From Actinomycetaceae bacterium (GTDB lineage Bacteria > Actinomycetota > Actinomycetes > Actinomycetales > Actinomycetaceae): a stretch of DNA of 64,000 nucleotides. This document shows positions 45,037 to 53,195 of the stretch, piece after piece. The first letter of the stretch is position 1, and the number at the start of each line of letters is the position of its first letter. Location: the NCBI GenBank assembly GCA_030540715.1, contig JAUNVQ010000009.1, positions 1 through 64,000 of the forward strand, read 5' to 3'. A model generated the notes under the pieces. The model was not told the DNA's origin. It did not search any database and saw only the letters and a list, made by a program, of their open reading frames with translations. Made by a program: the position numbers and the translations under genes.

Positions 45037-45039
45037 AGT

Positions 45040-45080
45040 GGTAGCGTAAGCGTGAATAGCTACAGTGAAATTACGCTACC
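45040..45080. repeat. Perfect 10-bp inverted repeat
   Basis: GGTAGCGTAA and TTACGCTACC are separated by 21 nt, directly between the terminator and the HAD gene. It could be an operator or an RNA hairpin in the leader. Confidence 0.5.
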
Positions 45081-45127
45081 CAGGAAAGCAATTGAGTGAA
45101 CAAAAGTGAAGCTGAAAGAGAAATGAA

Positions 45128-45850
45128 ATGTGTACCAATGAATGCGCATCCCTTGCCCCACATGCTGTTATTTTTGACATGGATGGCACACTCATTGATT
45201 CCACACAGGTTATTATCACATCAATTTATGATGTTTTTACTGCTGAGATGGGATACGAAGGCGTTGCAGAGGACTTCAAGAAATGTGTAGGGCCTCCGCT
45301 AGAAGTGTCGTTCGCACAGATCAGTGGTGCCTCACAGGAAAAAGTCATCGAATTGATTGGCAAATATCGCTCAATCTACTCCAAAAGAGCCCATGCCATC
45401 AACCCTTATCCAGGTATTGAAACCTTGATTCGCGCACTTTTTGATGCAGGAGTGACACTTGCTGTTGCCACGGCAAAACTTGAAACGGCAGCAATCGAGC
45501 TGTTAGAAGAAAAAGAATTGGCCTCCTATTTTCAGGTAGTATGCGGGGCTCAACCCTACGGGAAGAACGCACATTCAAAAATTCAGATAGTTGAACGCGC
45601 ACTCACAAGCCTGCGACATAAGAATCCCTCATTGACCAATAACAATATTGTGATGATTGGTGATAGATTCTATGACGTTGAAGGTGCCACGCAGAACGGC
45701 ATACGTTGTATCGGTGCAAACTGGGCGGGACTTGCAGAACCTGATGAGTTTAATGATGCCTACTGTGTTGTTCAAAGCGTTGACGAGTTGCGCCAGCTCT
45801 TGGCCCCACACAACATATCGGCCAATGACGCGAACTTTTGCGGAGAATAA
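45128..45850 (+). CDS. HAD-superfamily hydrolase (phosphoglycolate phosphatase-like)
   Basis: The 240-residue product has the HAD motifs VIFDMDGTLIDS (two catalytic Asp, about 14-25), a cap domain with EVSFAQ, the Thr-containing VAVATAKLE region near 113-121, the Lys in GKNAHSK near 151-157, and GDRFYDVEGA near 190-199. Members dephosphorylate small phosphometabolites such as phosphoglycolate; the substrate cannot be told. An unusual insertion in the khpA-rimM interval, it probably shares a promoter with rimM, which begins 54 bp downstream. AAAGAGAAATGAA precedes the ATG; the SD is weak. Confidence 0.85.
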   Translation: MCTNECASLAPHAVIFDMDGTLIDSTQVIITSIYDVFTAEMGYEGVAEDFKKCVGPPLEVSFAQISGASQEKVIELIGKYRSIYSKRAHAINPYPGIETLIRALFDAGVTLAVATAKLETAAIELLEEKELASYFQVVCGAQPYGKNAHSKIQIVERALTSLRHKNPSLTNNNIVMIGDRFYDVEGATQNGIRCIGANWAGLAEPDEFNDAYCVVQSVDELRQLLAPHNISANDANFCGE

Positions 45851-45904
45851 TTCAACTATGATGGACGAAGATATCCAAGGAATGGAAAAAAAGGGGGAGA
45901 CATC

Positions 45905-46579
45905 ATGGACAACGAGGTTGTTGTTGGTGTGCTAGGTTCACCGCGTGGGCTTCACGGTGAAATCTTTGCCTATTCACATACAGATTCACCACACATGCGT
46001 TTTGCAGTAGGAAACACACTGATTGCCCGAGATACAGGCAATCGCTCTGCAGCTAACAAACGTGAAGGTGGAGCCAATAAATGCGATAATGTTGCCAGTG
46101 CAGGCAACGATGTGAGCGCCAGCAGCGTCAAGCCTGAAGAAGTTGGTATCGCGTTAACAATACAATCTACACGTGAAAGCAATCGACCACAACAACCGCA
46201 CCAGCGTTCCGTGGGCCTGTTTATTCGTTTCGAGCAGATTACATCCAAAGAACAGGCGCAGAGCTTACGCGGATACCAACTGTATGCTCAGGCTGACAAC
46301 AGTGAAGAAGATGCCTTTTATCCTCATCAACTCAAAGGATTACAGGTTGTGGATCTTCACGGGAAGCCCTTGGGGGTAATCGTTGATATTTACTACGGCC
46401 AGGCACAAGATTTACTGGTAGTTCGGCCTCGTGAATCTGACACCAAAGAAACGGTTTTCGTGCCCTTTGTTCAACAAATAGTTCCTGCGGTAGACTTAAA
46501 GAAAGCACAGGTGGTTGTCGATCCCCCTCAGGGGCTTTTTCCTGGCACAGATGAACCGCAGCAACAGGAGGCGCAATGA
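45905..46579 (+). CDS. rimM: Ribosome maturation factor RimM
   Basis: RimM assists 30S maturation around S19. The 224-residue product is longer than the usual 165-180. It opens with VVGVLGSPRGLHGE, has a charged, low-complexity insert of about 50 residues (about 44-90) between the two halves of the N-terminal RimM domain, and ends with a PRC-barrel (YPHQLKGLQVVDLHGKPLG, then VVDPPQGLFPG). AAAAAGGGGGAGACATC precedes the ATG. The TGA overlaps the trmD ATG by 4 bp (ATGA), so they are coupled. Confidence 0.93.
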   Translation: MDNEVVVGVLGSPRGLHGEIFAYSHTDSPHMRFAVGNTLIARDTGNRSAANKREGGANKCDNVASAGNDVSASSVKPEEVGIALTIQSTRESNRPQQPHQRSVGLFIRFEQITSKEQAQSLRGYQLYAQADNSEEDAFYPHQLKGLQVVDLHGKPLGVIVDIYYGQAQDLLVVRPRESDTKETVFVPFVQQIVPAVDLKKAQVVVDPPQGLFPGTDEPQQQEAQ

Positions 46580-47940
46580 GATTTGACGTTGTTAGTATTT
46601 TCCCGCAATACTTTGACGTACTTGATTTATCACTGGTAGGAAAAGCTCGAAAACGTGGCCTTTTATCCATCAAAATTCATGACCTGCGTGACTATGCCTC
46701 GGATCCTCACAAAACAGTTGATGACACCCCCTATGGCGGCGGGCCTGGCATGGTGATGAGACCCGATATATGGGGAAAGGCTCTTGACGATATTATGGGC
46801 CCAGAATCCCCGGGGTCAGGCATGAAGGTTTTAGCTGTTCCTACACCATCAGGTGAACCATTAAGCCAGAGGACGATTGAGGGGCTTGCTCATTCCAGTG
46901 ACCAAATTATTTTTGCGTGCGGTCGCTACGAGGGGATAGACGAACGTGTTACTGAACATTACCGTCAGCGCTCCGATGTGTGGGTACTTGAATATTCCAT
47001 GGGAGACTATATTGTTAATGGGGGAGAAGTTGCTGCTCTTGCAGTGATTGAAGCTGTTGGCCGGCTAGTTGAAGGTGTTGTAGGTAACACTGAATCAGTC
47101 AAACAGGAATCTTTTTCTGAAGAAGGTCTGTTAGAGTCTCCCGTCTATACAAAACCCGCAACGTGGCGCGGTATCAATGTGCCCGAGGTATTAACAAAAG
47201 GTAACCATAAAGCTATCGAACGTTGGCGGCGCGACCGTGCACTTGAACGCACTTTGAAGCAGCGTCCAGATTTGATTCGACGAATTAATGGACATGATCT
47301 TGATATACACGACCGTGAATTGTTGGCGTCTTTAGGTGTGCTTGTCTCGCCTACCTACGCCAATTTTTCGATGCGGCTAGCACAACCTGACGATGCTCAA
47401 GCTCTTGCTACGTTGGCTGCACGTCTTTTCCCAATGGCGTGCCCAAAGGACTTAGATCGTCAAAGTATTCAACGCCATATTGATGAAGAGTTTAGTTTGG
47501 ATAAGTTTACCCACATGTTGGCGCAGCCTGACACCTACAGGATAATGCTTGGATATGTTTCGATTTCTGGCAGTACAAAAGAACTGATCGCCTATTCCTT
47601 GGTGGAAAATATTTCGCTGGATTCCAAACCCTCCCACCCTGAGGTTGCCAAAGTTGTGCCACCAGGTACAGCGGAACTCTCTAAACTTTATGTGGATAAG
47701 GCATGGCAGGGTTCAGGTGTTGCTGGAGTGCTGATGCAATCCAGTTTTGATGATATTCACGGGCTGTCACCTGAGGCGCCAGCAGTAGTGGTTTCTACCC
47801 ATGAGCGTAATAAACGTGCCGATATATTCTATCGACGTCACGGATTCCGCAAGGTTGGTAAACGAACATATAACGTGGGCGGTCAAAATATGAGTGATAA
47901 CGTCTATTTGGCAGCATTGCGCGGACATGACATCAATTAG
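46576..47940 (+). CDS. trmD: tRNA (guanosine-37-N1)-methyltransferase fused to a GNAT domain
   Basis: Residues 1-250 are TrmD (knotted SPOUT fold), with GGGPGMVMRPD near 56, RYEGIDERV near 116 and EYSMGDYIVNGGEVA near 137. Residues about 260-454 form an acetyltransferase-like GNAT domain: AELSKLYVDKAWQGSGVAGVL contains the acetyl-CoA loop near 363-383, and FYRRHGFRKVG follows. TrmD alone is 230-280 residues, so this is a true fusion. The methyltransferase prevents +1 frameshifting; the role of the acetyltransferase is unknown. It overlaps rimM by 4 bp. Confidence 0.92.
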   Translation: MRFDVVSIFPQYFDVLDLSLVGKARKRGLLSIKIHDLRDYASDPHKTVDDTPYGGGPGMVMRPDIWGKALDDIMGPESPGSGMKVLAVPTPSGEPLSQRTIEGLAHSSDQIIFACGRYEGIDERVTEHYRQRSDVWVLEYSMGDYIVNGGEVAALAVIEAVGRLVEGVVGNTESVKQESFSEEGLLESPVYTKPATWRGINVPEVLTKGNHKAIERWRRDRALERTLKQRPDLIRRINGHDLDIHDRELLASLGVLVSPTYANFSMRLAQPDDAQALATLAARLFPMACPKDLDRQSIQRHIDEEFSLDKFTHMLAQPDTYRIMLGYVSISGSTKELIAYSLVENISLDSKPSHPEVAKVVPPGTAELSKLYVDKAWQGSGVAGVLMQSSFDDIHGLSPEAPAVVVSTHERNKRADIFYRRHGFRKVGKRTYNVGGQNMSDNVYLAALRGHDIN

Positions 47941-47990
47941 AGGGCGATACCTGTGATGACTTTTTGTCGCAGCAGGTAAACGTGCAGAAA

Positions 47991-48108
47991 AACACAGTAT
48001 TTTGTGTTCTCATTTCGGGGAAAAGTATGCCACAATTGAGCGCGAGTGAAAATGTTGCGCAAGACCTGCCACAGGGGGCTGCGCACCGACATTTTTACGC
48101 CAAATGTC
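47991..48108 (+). ncRNA. rplS leader with hairpins
   Basis: AACACA (47991-47996) pairs with TGTGTT (48003-48008). GACATTT (48088-48094) pairs with AAATGTC (48102-48108) across TTACGCC. The 240-bp trmD-rplS gap is open in one frame but has no protein feature. A leader that regulates L19 is a plausible reading. Confidence 0.35.
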
Positions 48109-48180
48109 TGTCAGATGGCACTTTGCCAAGCTGACCACATGTTATTTATGACCTGTGGCATGGATAACGGGAGATATGCA

Positions 48181-48534
48181 ATGAATATTATCGACAGTGT
48201 TAACAAAGCAAGTTTGCGTGAGGACATTCCAGCTTTTCGCCCGGGGGATACTGTTAAGGTACACGTGCGCGTTATTGAAGGTACTCGTTCACGTATTCAG
48301 ATTTTCCAGGGTGTTGTGATCGCACGCCAGGGTGGAAATAATGTGAATGCAACGTTTACTGTACGAAAGATATCCTTTGGTGTGGGAGTGGAACGCACAT
48401 TCCCACTTCATGCGCCAACTATTGAAGAAATAGAAGTTGTCACCCGTGGCGATGTACGCAGAGCAAAACTTTATTATCTGCGCAATCTTCGTGGTAAGGC
48501 TGCTAAGATTCGCGAAAAACGTGAATACAAGTAA
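48181..48534 (+). CDS. rplS: 50S ribosomal protein L19
   Basis: L19 lies at the 30S-50S interface. The product is 117 residues, the usual length, with [14 protein letters not shown] at the start, the [13 protein letters not shown] and [13 protein letters not shown] segments, and the terminal [20 protein letters not shown]. The ATG at 48181 is preceded by CGGGAGATATGCA; the frame is open for 45 codons further upstream but that extension is unrelated to L19. A terminator follows. Confidence 0.95.
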   Translation: MNIIDSVNKASLREDIPAFRPGDTVKVHVRVIEGTRSRIQIFQGVVIARQGGNNVNATFTVRKISFGVGVERTFPLHAPTIEEIEVVTRGDVRRAKLYYLRNLRGKAAKIREKREYK

Positions 48535-48546
48535 AAACATATCGTG

Positions 48547-48581
48547 AAGGCCCATGTTCAGTGTTACGGACATGGGCTTTT
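48547..48581 (+). terminator. Rho-independent terminator after rplS
   Basis: The stem GCCCATGT (48550-48557) with ACATGGGC (48570-48577) is extended by A-T pairs and followed by TTTTG. It ends the rimM-trmD-rplS transcript before lepB. Confidence 0.85.
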
Positions 48582-48655
48582 GCTTACTCTTTTTGTCCTG
48601 ACTGTAATAAGATGGTGAAGGACATGTTTTTTGTGGCAAGGAGGAAGGACAATTC

Positions 48656-49735
48656 GTGAATCATAGTTCGCTTCCGCCGCGCAATACCCGTCGTAACGGT
48701 CTTCCGCCTTCTATTCCTCCAAGAAGTCAGCGACGGCGGGCACGATCATCGTCCGGTTTAGCATTACCGGGTGATTCTACAGCGCCAAAGGAGCTTCATA
48801 CTCATCAAGGAAAAGCTCAACAAAGAAGTGGCACTGAAAGTATGCAGACAACGCCACGACACCCAGGAATGCCTAGCACGCCGCAGTTTCCCCCTCCACG
48901 TGATCGGGTAAGTCAACCGGCTGGTACGGCTCGAAGTGCACCGCCCTCTGCTGTCAATACACCTCCTATTTCACGGCCACCGTCTCGAAAAGAACGCAGC
49001 CAGCAACTGGAAGCTGATAGTAGAACGCAACATAGTTTCCATGATGAACAGCATAAAGAATCAAAGAAACGAGTGTCGAAAACCTGGCTTGCCCTGCGTG
49101 AAGTCATTATGGTGTTTGTTGTAGCACTTGCTATTTCAGCGCTGATTAAGGCCTTTTTAATTCAGGCTTTCATTATTCCTTCACAGTCCATGGAAGATAC
49201 CCTACAAGTGAATGACCGTGTGCTTGTCTCAAAACTTGTTCCCAGTATGCGCCAAATTAATCGTGGCGACATTATTGTTTTTGAAGATGCACATAACTGG
49301 CTGCAAACACCCCCCGATCATTCGCCGTTTTCCTATATCAAAGAAGCATTGATTGCGTTAGGGTTGCGTCCCGATGATTCGGAAAATCATCTTATTAAAA
49401 GGGTAATTGGTTTACCGGGGGATCATGTGCAGTGCTGTGATGGTGATGGCTCTATTGTTGTTAACGGAGTGAGCGTGAAGGAGCCCTACATCAAGCCTGG
49501 TGTTGCTCCATCCGAGATTCCCTTTGACGTCTATCTTCCAGCTGACAAACTGTGGGTGATGGGCGATAACCGAGCTAACTCTGGTGATTCGCGCTACCAC
49601 CTTGATGATTCCGATAAAGGCTTTGTTGATGTAAACGATGTGACTGGCCGAGCGTTTGTTATCATGTGGCCGTTTTCTCGCTGGGAAACCCTGTCGAATA
49701 CGGATGCTTTTGCGGCAGTTCCTGCTTCGCCCTAG
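48656..49735 (+). CDS. lepB: Signal peptidase I
   Basis: Signal peptidase I removes signal peptides from exported proteins on the outer face of the membrane. The 359-residue product has a proline/arginine/serine-rich cytoplasmic extension of about 145 residues and one transmembrane helix (about 150-172). It then carries the catalytic Ser in PSQSMEDTL (about 176) and Lys in IKRVIGLPGD (about 247), and the MGDNRANSGDSR box near 302. The GTG start is preceded by AAGGAGGAAGG. Such long N-terminal extensions are usual in actinobacterial LepB. Confidence 0.95.
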   Translation: MNHSSLPPRNTRRNGLPPSIPPRSQRRRARSSSGLALPGDSTAPKELHTHQGKAQQRSGTESMQTTPRHPGMPSTPQFPPPRDRVSQPAGTARSAPPSAVNTPPISRPPSRKERSQQLEADSRTQHSFHDEQHKESKKRVSKTWLALREVIMVFVVALAISALIKAFLIQAFIIPSQSMEDTLQVNDRVLVSKLVPSMRQINRGDIIVFEDAHNWLQTPPDHSPFSYIKEALIALGLRPDDSENHLIKRVIGLPGDHVQCCDGDGSIVVNGVSVKEPYIKPGVAPSEIPFDVYLPADKLWVMGDNRANSGDSRYHLDDSDKGFVDVNDVTGRAFVIMWPFSRWETLSNTDAFAAVPASP

Positions 49736-49763
49736 TGGGGCCTTTGCCGTGGAAGAAATCAAT

Positions 49764-50459
49764 ATGACTTCGCAAAGATCAAAAGATATACCGCTTACAC
49801 CTGGTTTAATGACGACGTTATTCAACTCTAGTCCCAGTGGCTACGTGATAGGAATCGATGAGGTCGGACGTGGCGCTCTAGCAGGCCCAGTATGCGTGGG
49901 AGCCGCCGCTATTGATCGCTCATGCGGGGATGCTCCGCAAGGGCTTACTGATTCAAAATGTTTACGCCCCTTACAACGCAAACAACTTTATGACCCCATT
50001 ATTGCTTGGACCAAAGGATGCGCAGTTGGGTGTGCATCGTCTCAAGAGATTGATAGGTGGGGCATTATTGTTGCCTTACGACTAGCCGGACGAAGAGCCC
50101 TGAAAAAACTTCGCGATCGAGGAATCGATACAGGGGCAATTCTTCTTGATGGCTCACATAACTGGCTGGCGCTGCCACCACGTGACCTTTTCATGACTTA
50201 CGATCATCCTGATAATGACCGAAGTCTTCCTGTACCAAACCAGATTGTGACCCAAGTGAAAGCCGATCAACATTATGCGGTGGTCAGCGCGGCCAGTGTA
50301 GTTGCTAAAGTTGATCGTGACAACTTGATGTGTGAACTTGATAGTGGTCCCTACGACTGGAAACATAACAAGGGGTATGCTTCTGGGGCCCATATACAGG
50401 CCTTGCGTGAACATGGCCCTTCGCCACTGCATCGACTTTCATGGAAGCTACCATCATAA
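49764..50459 (+). CDS. rnhB: Ribonuclease HII
   Basis: RNase HII cleaves the RNA strand of RNA-DNA hybrids and removes single ribonucleotides. The 231-residue product has the metal-site motif GIDEVGRGALAGPV (Asp and Glu, about 23-36), LLDGSHN near 126, and KADQHYAVVSAASVVAKVDRD near 166-186. The ATG at 49764 is preceded by GTGGAAGAA; the frame is open into lepB, but the sequence upstream of this ATG is not RnhB-like. It lies 28 bp after lepB. Confidence 0.92.
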   Translation: MTSQRSKDIPLTPGLMTTLFNSSPSGYVIGIDEVGRGALAGPVCVGAAAIDRSCGDAPQGLTDSKCLRPLQRKQLYDPIIAWTKGCAVGCASSQEIDRWGIIVALRLAGRRALKKLRDRGIDTGAILLDGSHNWLALPPRDLFMTYDHPDNDRSLPVPNQIVTQVKADQHYAVVSAASVVAKVDRDNLMCELDSGPYDWKHNKGYASGAHIQALREHGPSPLHRLSWKLPS

Positions 50460-50516
50460 TATCGACGTTACTAATTCGCTGTGTCAGAGCATATGCGATT
50501 TTTCTTAAAATAGGGC

Positions 50517-50837
50517 ATGATAGAACTTGTGAGTGTAGAGGACATTGAATCATTTGAAAACGACTTAGAGTTAGCGCTCTTTCAAGAGTATCGAGATGTT
50601 ATTTCGCTTTTCCGTTATGTCGTTGAAACAGACCGACGTTTTTATCTTGCCAATAGCGTTGATTTGATTCCCCATATTTCACAGGGGGAAGTTTTTTATG
50701 AACTCACGCTCAATGATGCATGGGTATGGGACATCTATCGGACATCAAGGTTTGTTAATAATGTACGTGTTATTACTTACAAGGATGTCAATATTGAAGA
50801 ACTAGCAAAAACCGATTTAGATATTCCCGCTTCATAA
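50517..50837 (+). CDS. DUF2469 protein
   Basis: The 106-residue product matches the actinobacteria-specific DUF2469 family: DIESFENDLELALFQEYRDV, then FRYVVETDRRFYLANSVDL. It is acidic, has no membrane segment and its function is unknown. The position after rnhB is the conserved one. Confidence 0.9.
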   Translation: MIELVSVEDIESFENDLELALFQEYRDVISLFRYVVETDRRFYLANSVDLIPHISQGEVFYELTLNDAWVWDIYRTSRFVNNVRVITYKDVNIEELAKTDLDIPAS

Positions 50838-50855
50838 ACATACCAGCAGCTGAAG

Positions 50856-50864
50856 TTATCCACA
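50856..50864 (+). promoter_or_regulatory. DnaA box TTATCCACA
   Basis: A perfect consensus DnaA box 19 bp after the DUF2469 stop codon. Isolated boxes are not an origin; it may be a DnaA-regulated site or chance. Confidence 0.4.
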
Positions 50865-51037
50865 GTGTTCGTCATTTTATCTTCCTCTACTATTCGTCAT
50901 CATTGCTGTTAGATAGGTTTATGAGAATGCGAAAACAACGGCGTGATCATTCTTAATATCTATTTTCCCCAATATTTTTCGCTGTCTTTACCTTGTGTGC
51001 TCTGAGCCTTCACAATGAGAAGGAAGGAGGCAAGACA

Positions 51038-51241
51038 ATGATAGATAACCGTAATTCAGCCGATGCAACCGTGGTCAATTTACAAGAATACCGATTAAGA
51101 AAACACGAGCGGGCATTTATAGAGGCTATGTACCACTGTGGTGATAGCTATGCGTTATCGCCCTCTTTTTATAAGGACACAACGCCGTGTCTACACAGTG
51201 AACAGGCAGTTATTTTACCATTTCCGACAGTACAACCCTAG
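51038..51241 (+). CDS. Small hypothetical protein (67 residues)
   Basis: I do not recognise it. A strong SD (AAGGAGG) precedes the ATG at 51038. The product has a central VVNLQEYRLRKHERAFIEAM helix, a mixed cysteine/histidine tail and ends in LPFPTVQP. It lies 8 bp before yraN in a conserved block, so it is probably real and cotranscribed with yraN-comM-dprA. Confidence 0.6.
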   Translation: MIDNRNSADATVVNLQEYRLRKHERAFIEAMYHCGDSYALSPSFYKDTTPCLHSEQAVILPFPTVQP

Positions 51242-51249
51242 GGTATTTT

Positions 51250-51636
51250 GTGGAAGCCTATCAATACGCAACATCACTTCGCAGTCGAGAGCTTGGTGAA
51301 GCAGGTGAAAGTTATGCTCGCGCTTATCTTGAAAAGAATAGTTACACGATTCTTCATATGAACTGGCGTTGCAAGTATGGTGAAATCGATATTATCGCTT
51401 GCGATCAGCTCAGTAACGAGATTGCCATTATCGAGGTAAAAACACGTAAATCTGCATTGTGTGGACGTCCGCTAGAAGCGGTAACACGAAAAAAGCAACA
51501 GCAGCTACGACGCTTGTCGGCTTTGTGGAGGCAGGAACATCAACCACATTTACCGCTACGCATAGATGTGATTGGCGTGTCTATCAACAGTGATACCAGT
51601 ATTGATATTACGCATGTGAAAAGAGTATTTTTATGA
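51250..51636 (+). CDS. yraN: YraN family endonuclease-like protein
   Basis: The 128-residue product has the restriction-endonuclease-like fold of UPF0102: RELGEAGESYARAYLEKNSY, then YGEIDIIACD and IAIIEVKTRKS, which holds the Glu-x-Lys of the metal site. Its role is unclear; it sits before comM and dprA, as in many genomes. The start is GTG at 51250, and it overlaps comM by 4 bp. Confidence 0.92.
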   Translation: MEAYQYATSLRSRELGEAGESYARAYLEKNSYTILHMNWRCKYGEIDIIACDQLSNEIAIIEVKTRKSALCGRPLEAVTRKKQQQLRRLSALWRQEHQPHLPLRIDVIGVSINSDTSIDITHVKRVFL

Positions 51637-53195
51637 GCTACGCCAGCACTCACACCGTTGGAGTTATCGGAGTGGAAGGACACGTTATTAGTGTTCAAAC
51701 CCATTTGTCGATGGGTCTTCCCGCATTTGTTGTTGTGGGTTTGCCTGATACATCGGTTAAGGAATCAAAAGATCGTTTACGCGCTGCAATGTCGTCGTCA
51801 GGGCTAAGCTATCCGCAAGGAAAAAACACGGTAAATCTTCATCCAGCTGAACTTCCAAAAAGTGGTTCAGGTTTTGATCTTGCGATTGCTGCAGCGATAT
51901 TGAAAGCCCAGCATAACAGTAAAACCAGTAAAGATCGCACAACAATCTATCTGGGTGAACTTGGTCTTGACGGCTATGTTTATCCAGTGAAAGGTGCTTT
52001 AGCTGCGGTCTTATCGGCAAAAAAGCAGGGGTTTACAACGGTTGTTGTAGCACAACGTAATGAAAAAGAGCTATCTATCCTTGACGATATGAGTATTGTG
52101 CCCGTGGGGACGCTCCACGACTTGATGGCGTGGTTAGACATTCCTGTAGATAAAGAAATGCCACACTATCCACCAGCTTCAACACTGTCTTATCGCAGTA
52201 GTGACGATGATGATCACACCACACGTAGCGCGTTTATTGCCGATATGGGTGATGTGATAGGGCAATATGAAGCCAAAAAAGCAATAGAGATAGCTGCAGC
52301 TGGGGGCCACCACGTTTATTTGCATGGCGATCCAGGATGCGGTAAAACGCTCCTGGCACGTTGTTTACCTGGTATTTTACCTCCATTAACAAAAGAGCAG
52401 GCAATAGAGGTGACAGCTATTCATTCAATGAAGGCATTGGCTGATCCTTCTCCCAGTCTTATTCGGCAGCCACCTTTTGTTCACCCGCATTATTCAACAA
52501 CACTTGCCGCTATGATCGGGGGAGGAAGTGGTATTCCGCGTCCTGGTGCAGTAACGCTAGCGCATCACGGAGTGCTTTTCTTAGATGAGGCTCCAGAGTT
52601 TCCTCGTACAATCCTTGAAAGTCTTCGTCTGCCCCTTGAACATGGATCATTGACACTACATCGAGCACGTGTAAGTGCGCGATTTCCAGCTCGTTTTCAA
52701 CTTGTCTTAGCTGCAAATCCATGTCCCTGTTCACAGGCAGCTTCTTCACAGAGAATGTGTCAGTGTCGTCCTCATCAAAAAATACGGTATGCACAAAAAA
52801 TATCGGGACCTATCCTTGACCGTATCGATATCTCGTGTTACATGAGAACAATCAAAACAACAACCGCTGAACTCGGCGGAATTCATGAGAGATCCTCCAC
52901 TGTGCAGCAAAGAGTGATTGAGGCAAGACAACGAGCTCTGCTGCGTTGGCAAGAACTGGGGGTGGAATGCAACCGTGATATTCCATCATCGGCATTGCGC
53001 TGTGGCCCGGCAGCACTTCTACCGGCTGTGCGAGCAATTGTTGATGAGCAGATTCGTAAAGGGGTTATTTCGATGAGGGGGGCCGACAAAATTGTACGAC
53101 TATCATGGACAATCGCCGATTTAGCAGGCCACCAACAGCCTGAAGATAGTGATCTTTTACAAGCTATTGCATTTTATTCAAAGGAGGAACGATGA
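51633..53195 (+). CDS. comM: YifB/ComM-type Mg-chelatase-like AAA+ ATPase
   Basis: The 520-residue product combines an N-terminal Lon-protease-like domain (with KGSGFDLAIAAA-type KSGSGFDLAIA) with an AAA+ module: Walker A GDPGCGKTLL near 231, Walker B VLFLDEAPEF near 312, and a cysteine-containing PCPC...C region near 363-380 that could bind zinc, followed by the C-terminal Mg-chelatase-type domain. ComM acts as a branch-migration helicase during recombination in natural transformation. It overlaps yraN and dprA by 4 bp. Confidence 0.92.
   Translation: MSYASTHTVGVIGVEGHVISVQTHLSMGLPAFVVVGLPDTSVKESKDRLRAAMSSSGLSYPQGKNTVNLHPAELPKSGSGFDLAIAAAILKAQHNSKTSKDRTTIYLGELGLDGYVYPVKGALAAVLSAKKQGFTTVVVAQRNEKELSILDDMSIVPVGTLHDLMAWLDIPVDKEMPHYPPASTLSYRSSDDDDHTTRSAFIADMGDVIGQYEAKKAIEIAAAGGHHVYLHGDPGCGKTLLARCLPGILPPLTKEQAIEVTAIHSMKALADPSPSLIRQPPFVHPHYSTTLAAMIGGGSGIPRPGAVTLAHHGVLFLDEAPEFPRTILESLRLPLEHGSLTLHRARVSARFPARFQLVLAANPCPCSQAASSQRMCQCRPHQKIRYAQKISGPILDRIDISCYMRTIKTTTAELGGIHERSSTVQQRVIEARQRALLRWQELGVECNRDIPSSALRCGPAALLPAVRAIVDEQIRKGVISMRGADKIVRLSWTIADLAGHQQPEDSDLLQAIAFYSKEER

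Noticed and set aside
50856..50864. Replication origin
   Set aside because: A single perfect DnaA box without dnaA, dnaN, an AT-rich unwinding element or a box cluster is not an origin.
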